This document shows positions 62,344-64,000 of a stretch of 64,000 nt of DNA, one piece after another. The translations under genes and the position numbers were made by a program. Under the pieces are notes generated by a model. It searched no databases. It was not told where the DNA came from and saw only the letters and a program-made list of their open reading frames with translations. Each line of letters begins with the position of its first letter. The stretch's first letter is position 1. Origin of the DNA: Phreatobacter stygius (lineage in GTDB: Bacteria; Pseudomonadota; Alphaproteobacteria; Rhizobiales; Phreatobacteraceae); assembly GCF_005144885.1 (NCBI RefSeq), contig NZ_CP039690.1, positions 2,431,001 through 2,495,000 on the forward strand. Direction: 5' to 3'.

Positions 62344-63609
62344 TCACTTGCCCGACCTGCGGAACTCTTCCGAATATTTGCGGATCTCGGCCCAGACGAT
62401 GTCCTGGTTGGCGGTGAACCAGTCGGTCGCCGGCACGAATTTCGCGCCGTCCCAACGGGAGATCCGGCCGAGGCCGCCGCCCTGATGGTCTTCCTTGCTC
62501 ACCGTCGTCGGCGGCAGCAATCCCTCGGCGGTGAAGTTGCTGATCGACCGCAGACCCTCGTTCAACCAGGGTCCGGTGACAGGGCCGTTCGGGGCTTTTT
62601 CGAAGGCCTTGCGGACGCCCTCGACCATCAACGAACCCATCTGGACGCCGTAATTGTAATAGCTGGTGCCGACCTTGGCCTCCGGACCCGCACCTTTGCC
62701 CTTGGCCACCACCTCGGCCAGGATGTCGCGGATCGGCTTCGGCTCGCGGCCGCTGACGCAGGGCTCGACCTTCAGGACGCCTTTGGCCGCCTCGCGGCCG
62801 ACCACGTCCATGTCCGATTCCGAGATCCAGACGCTGGATGAGACACGGTCCATGCGCATGCCGTTGCGGATGGCTTCGGTCAGCGCCACGGTCTGGCCGA
62901 CGCCGGCGCCCCAGAAGATGACGAAATCCGGCCTTGCCCGGCGCACCTGCGGCCAGATCGCGGCCTGGTCGTTGCCCGGCGGCGTGTAGGGGAAGGGCAG
63001 GAGCTCGAAACCGAGGCGCTGGGCCAGGACCTGCAGGATCGGCAGGGGCTCCTTGCCGAAGGGCGTGTCGATATGGACGAACACCACCTTCTTGCCGCGC
63101 AGGTTGCCGTTCTCGATCTGGCGGAAATAGTCGATGATCAGGCCGGCCTGGGTCCAGTAATTGATCGACAGCGGCAGCACGTAGGGAAAGCTCGTGCCGT
63201 CGGCCGCGTCGCTGCGTCCGGAATAGGCGGTCACCAGATTGACCTTGTCTTCCAGCGCGCGCGGCACCAGCGCTCGCGCCACCGGCGTCGACAGCGGGTC
63301 GATCAGCACCGAGCCCTCGCGCTTGCCGCGCTCGTAGGCCTCGATCGCCCGTGGCAGGTCGTTGGCATGATCCGACACGTCGGCGACGATGCGGTAGCCG
63401 TTGATGCCGCCGCGCTCGTTGACCAGGGTGAAATAGTCGCGCTGGCCCTGGTTATATTCCGAGGTCACGAAGGTGTAGATGCGCGTGAAGTCCTGGGACA
63501 GCGTGAACCGGACGACCTTTTCCTGGGCGAAGGCGCCCGTGGTGGAAACGGCCGGCGCGGCGAGCGCTGCCGCGGTCCCGGACAAGAAGATGCGACGGTT
63601 GACTGACAT
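62344..63609 (-). CDS. ABC substrate-binding protein (branched-chain type), second system
   Basis: A 421-residue periplasmic receptor. The signal peptide is twin-arginine-like (VNRRIFLSGTAAALAAPAVS). The mature part has the HAAT-type fold: NERGGINGYRIVADVSDHAND and VVFVHIDTPFGKEPLPILQ. A GGAGGAAA ribosome site precedes the ATG at 63609. The ligand is unknown; the group covers amino acids, urea, amides and aromatic acids. It lies between the LivM-like and LivF-like genes of the same operon. Confidence 0.93.
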   Translation of the reverse strand: MSVNRRIFLSGTAAALAAPAVSTTGAFAQEKVVRFTLSQDFTRIYTFVTSEYNQGQRDYFTLVNERGGINGYRIVADVSDHANDLPRAIEAYERGKREGSVLIDPLSTPVARALVPRALEDKVNLVTAYSGRSDAADGTSFPYVLPLSINYWTQAGLIIDYFRQIENGNLRGKKVVFVHIDTPFGKEPLPILQVLAQRLGFELLPFPYTPPGNDQAAIWPQVRRARPDFVIFWGAGVGQTVALTEAIRNGMRMDRVSSSVWISESDMDVVGREAAKGVLKVEPCVSGREPKPIRDILAEVVAKGKGAGPEAKVGTSYYNYGVQMGSLMVEGVRKAFEKAPNGPVTGPWLNEGLRSISNFTAEGLLPPTTVSKEDHQGGGLGRISRWDGAKFVPATDWFTANQDIVWAEIRKYSEEFRRSGK

Positions 63610-63642
63610 GACGTGTTTCCTCCGCCCTTTGTTTTGGTGCCG

Positions 63643-64000
63643 TTACCGTTGGGCGTGGCGGAACGGCCAGACGAGCAGATAATTCCGGAGATTGTCGTAG
63701 ATCTTGGCGAGACCGAGCGGCTCGTAGAGCAGGAAGCCGATGACCAGCGCGCCATAGGCCATCAGGGGCACGTGGGCCCTGAGATCGATCGACATGCTGA
63801 CCCCGAGCGTGGTCGAGATCAGGCCCATCAGGTTGTTCAGGACGATCGGCGCGAACAGGATGAGTGCTGCGCCGAAGAACGGCCCGAGCACGCTGCCGAG
63901 ACCGCCGACGATCACCATGGCGAGCAGCTGGATCGACAATTCGATGTGGAACTGGTCCGGCGACACGGCGCGCAAATAACAGACCGCCAGAACCGAGCCG
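63643..64000 (-). CDS. Branched-chain-type ABC permease (LivM-like), C-terminal part
   Basis: About 118 C-terminal residues are present; the gene continues past the right edge. The stretch SIQLLAMVIVGGLGSVLGPFFGAALI is the conserved LivM coupling and membrane region, ending with GFLLYEPLGLAKIYDN. The frame stays open through base 64000 (GSVLAVCYLRAVSPDQ upstream of the first Met in view), so the visible start is not the real one. It is followed by its binding-protein gene after 33 bases. Confidence 0.9.
   Translation of the reverse strand, partial: GSVLAVCYLRAVSPDQFHIELSIQLLAMVIVGGLGSVLGPFFGAALILFAPIVLNNLMGLISTTLGVSMSIDLRAHVPLMAYGALVIGFLLYEPLGLAKIYDNLRNYLLVWPFRHAQR

Overview
This is a gene-dense, high-GC chromosomal window from an alphaproteobacterium, most likely a member of the Hyphomicrobiales (Rhizobiales). 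The grounds are an NdvA/ChvA-type beta-1,2-glucan exporter, the EnvC-like/CtpA gene pair, a short CheZ-type phosphatase, a Bug-family (TctC) receptor and many ABC uptake systems. I saw no rRNA, tRNA, insertion sequence, prophage or CRISPR array. Genus-level assignment is not possible from the sequence alone.

Region 1 (1-14154) is an aromatic-acid catabolic island. On the minus strand lie an FAD salicylyl-CoA 5-hydroxylase-like enzyme, a benzoate/salicylate-CoA ligase-like enzyme, an AraC regulator, a TctC receptor and the start of an MmgE/PrpD gene. On the plus strand, divergently, are a 4HBT-type thioesterase and an IclR regulator. A MarR regulator and a maleylpyruvate isomerase (minus) and gentisate 1,2-dioxygenase and fumarylpyruvate hydrolase (plus) follow, then a complete five-gene branched-chain-amino-acid-type ABC transporter. 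Together they predict salicylate -> salicylyl-CoA -> gentisyl-CoA -> gentisate -> maleylpyruvate -> fumarylpyruvate -> fumarate + pyruvate.

Region 2 (14163-31507) is mixed: gamma-glutamyltransferase, a CMD-family protein, an MFS carrier, a YbjQ protein, purH, a heparinase II/III-like protein, a DUF3108 protein, a NitT/TauT-type ABC transporter, YggT, a DUF167 protein with an unexpected secreted-type tail, hisE, an EamA carrier, a small Cys-rich ORF and a penicillin-acylase-family hydrolase.

Region 3 (31701-41617) is a ten-gene nucleoside import and salvage operon: BMP binding protein, MBL hydrolase, ATPase, two permeases, cdd, a purine nucleoside phosphorylase, deoC, deoA and deoB. Most junctions are overlapping stop/start codons.

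Region 4 (41709-50725) carries envelope functions (ndvA, ctpA, an EnvC-like factor, an L,D-transpeptidase), a 2-keto-4-pentenoate hydratase-like gene, cheZ and an omega-amino-acid:pyruvate aminotransferase. A strong terminator and a palindromic intergenic repeat follow.

Region 5 (50958-56853) is a sugar-acid/triose group: SMP-30 lactonase, idonate-type dehydrogenase, gluconate 5-dehydrogenase-like SDR, fused dihydroxyacetone kinase, then an M20 amidohydrolase. Region 6 (57179-61028) is a compact siderophore-uptake operon: TonB receptor, STAS-like small protein, RhtX/FptX-type MFS. The window ends with a GrlR-like gene and part of a second branched-chain-type ABC operon on the minus strand.

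Nothing here is a clearly new defence or mobile system. The best leads are the CoA-dependent salicylate/gentisate cluster with its shared promoter motifs and MarR-proximal inverted repeat, the DUF167 fusion, the hairpins after substrate-binding-protein genes, and the small ORF whose ribosome site sits in a hairpin.
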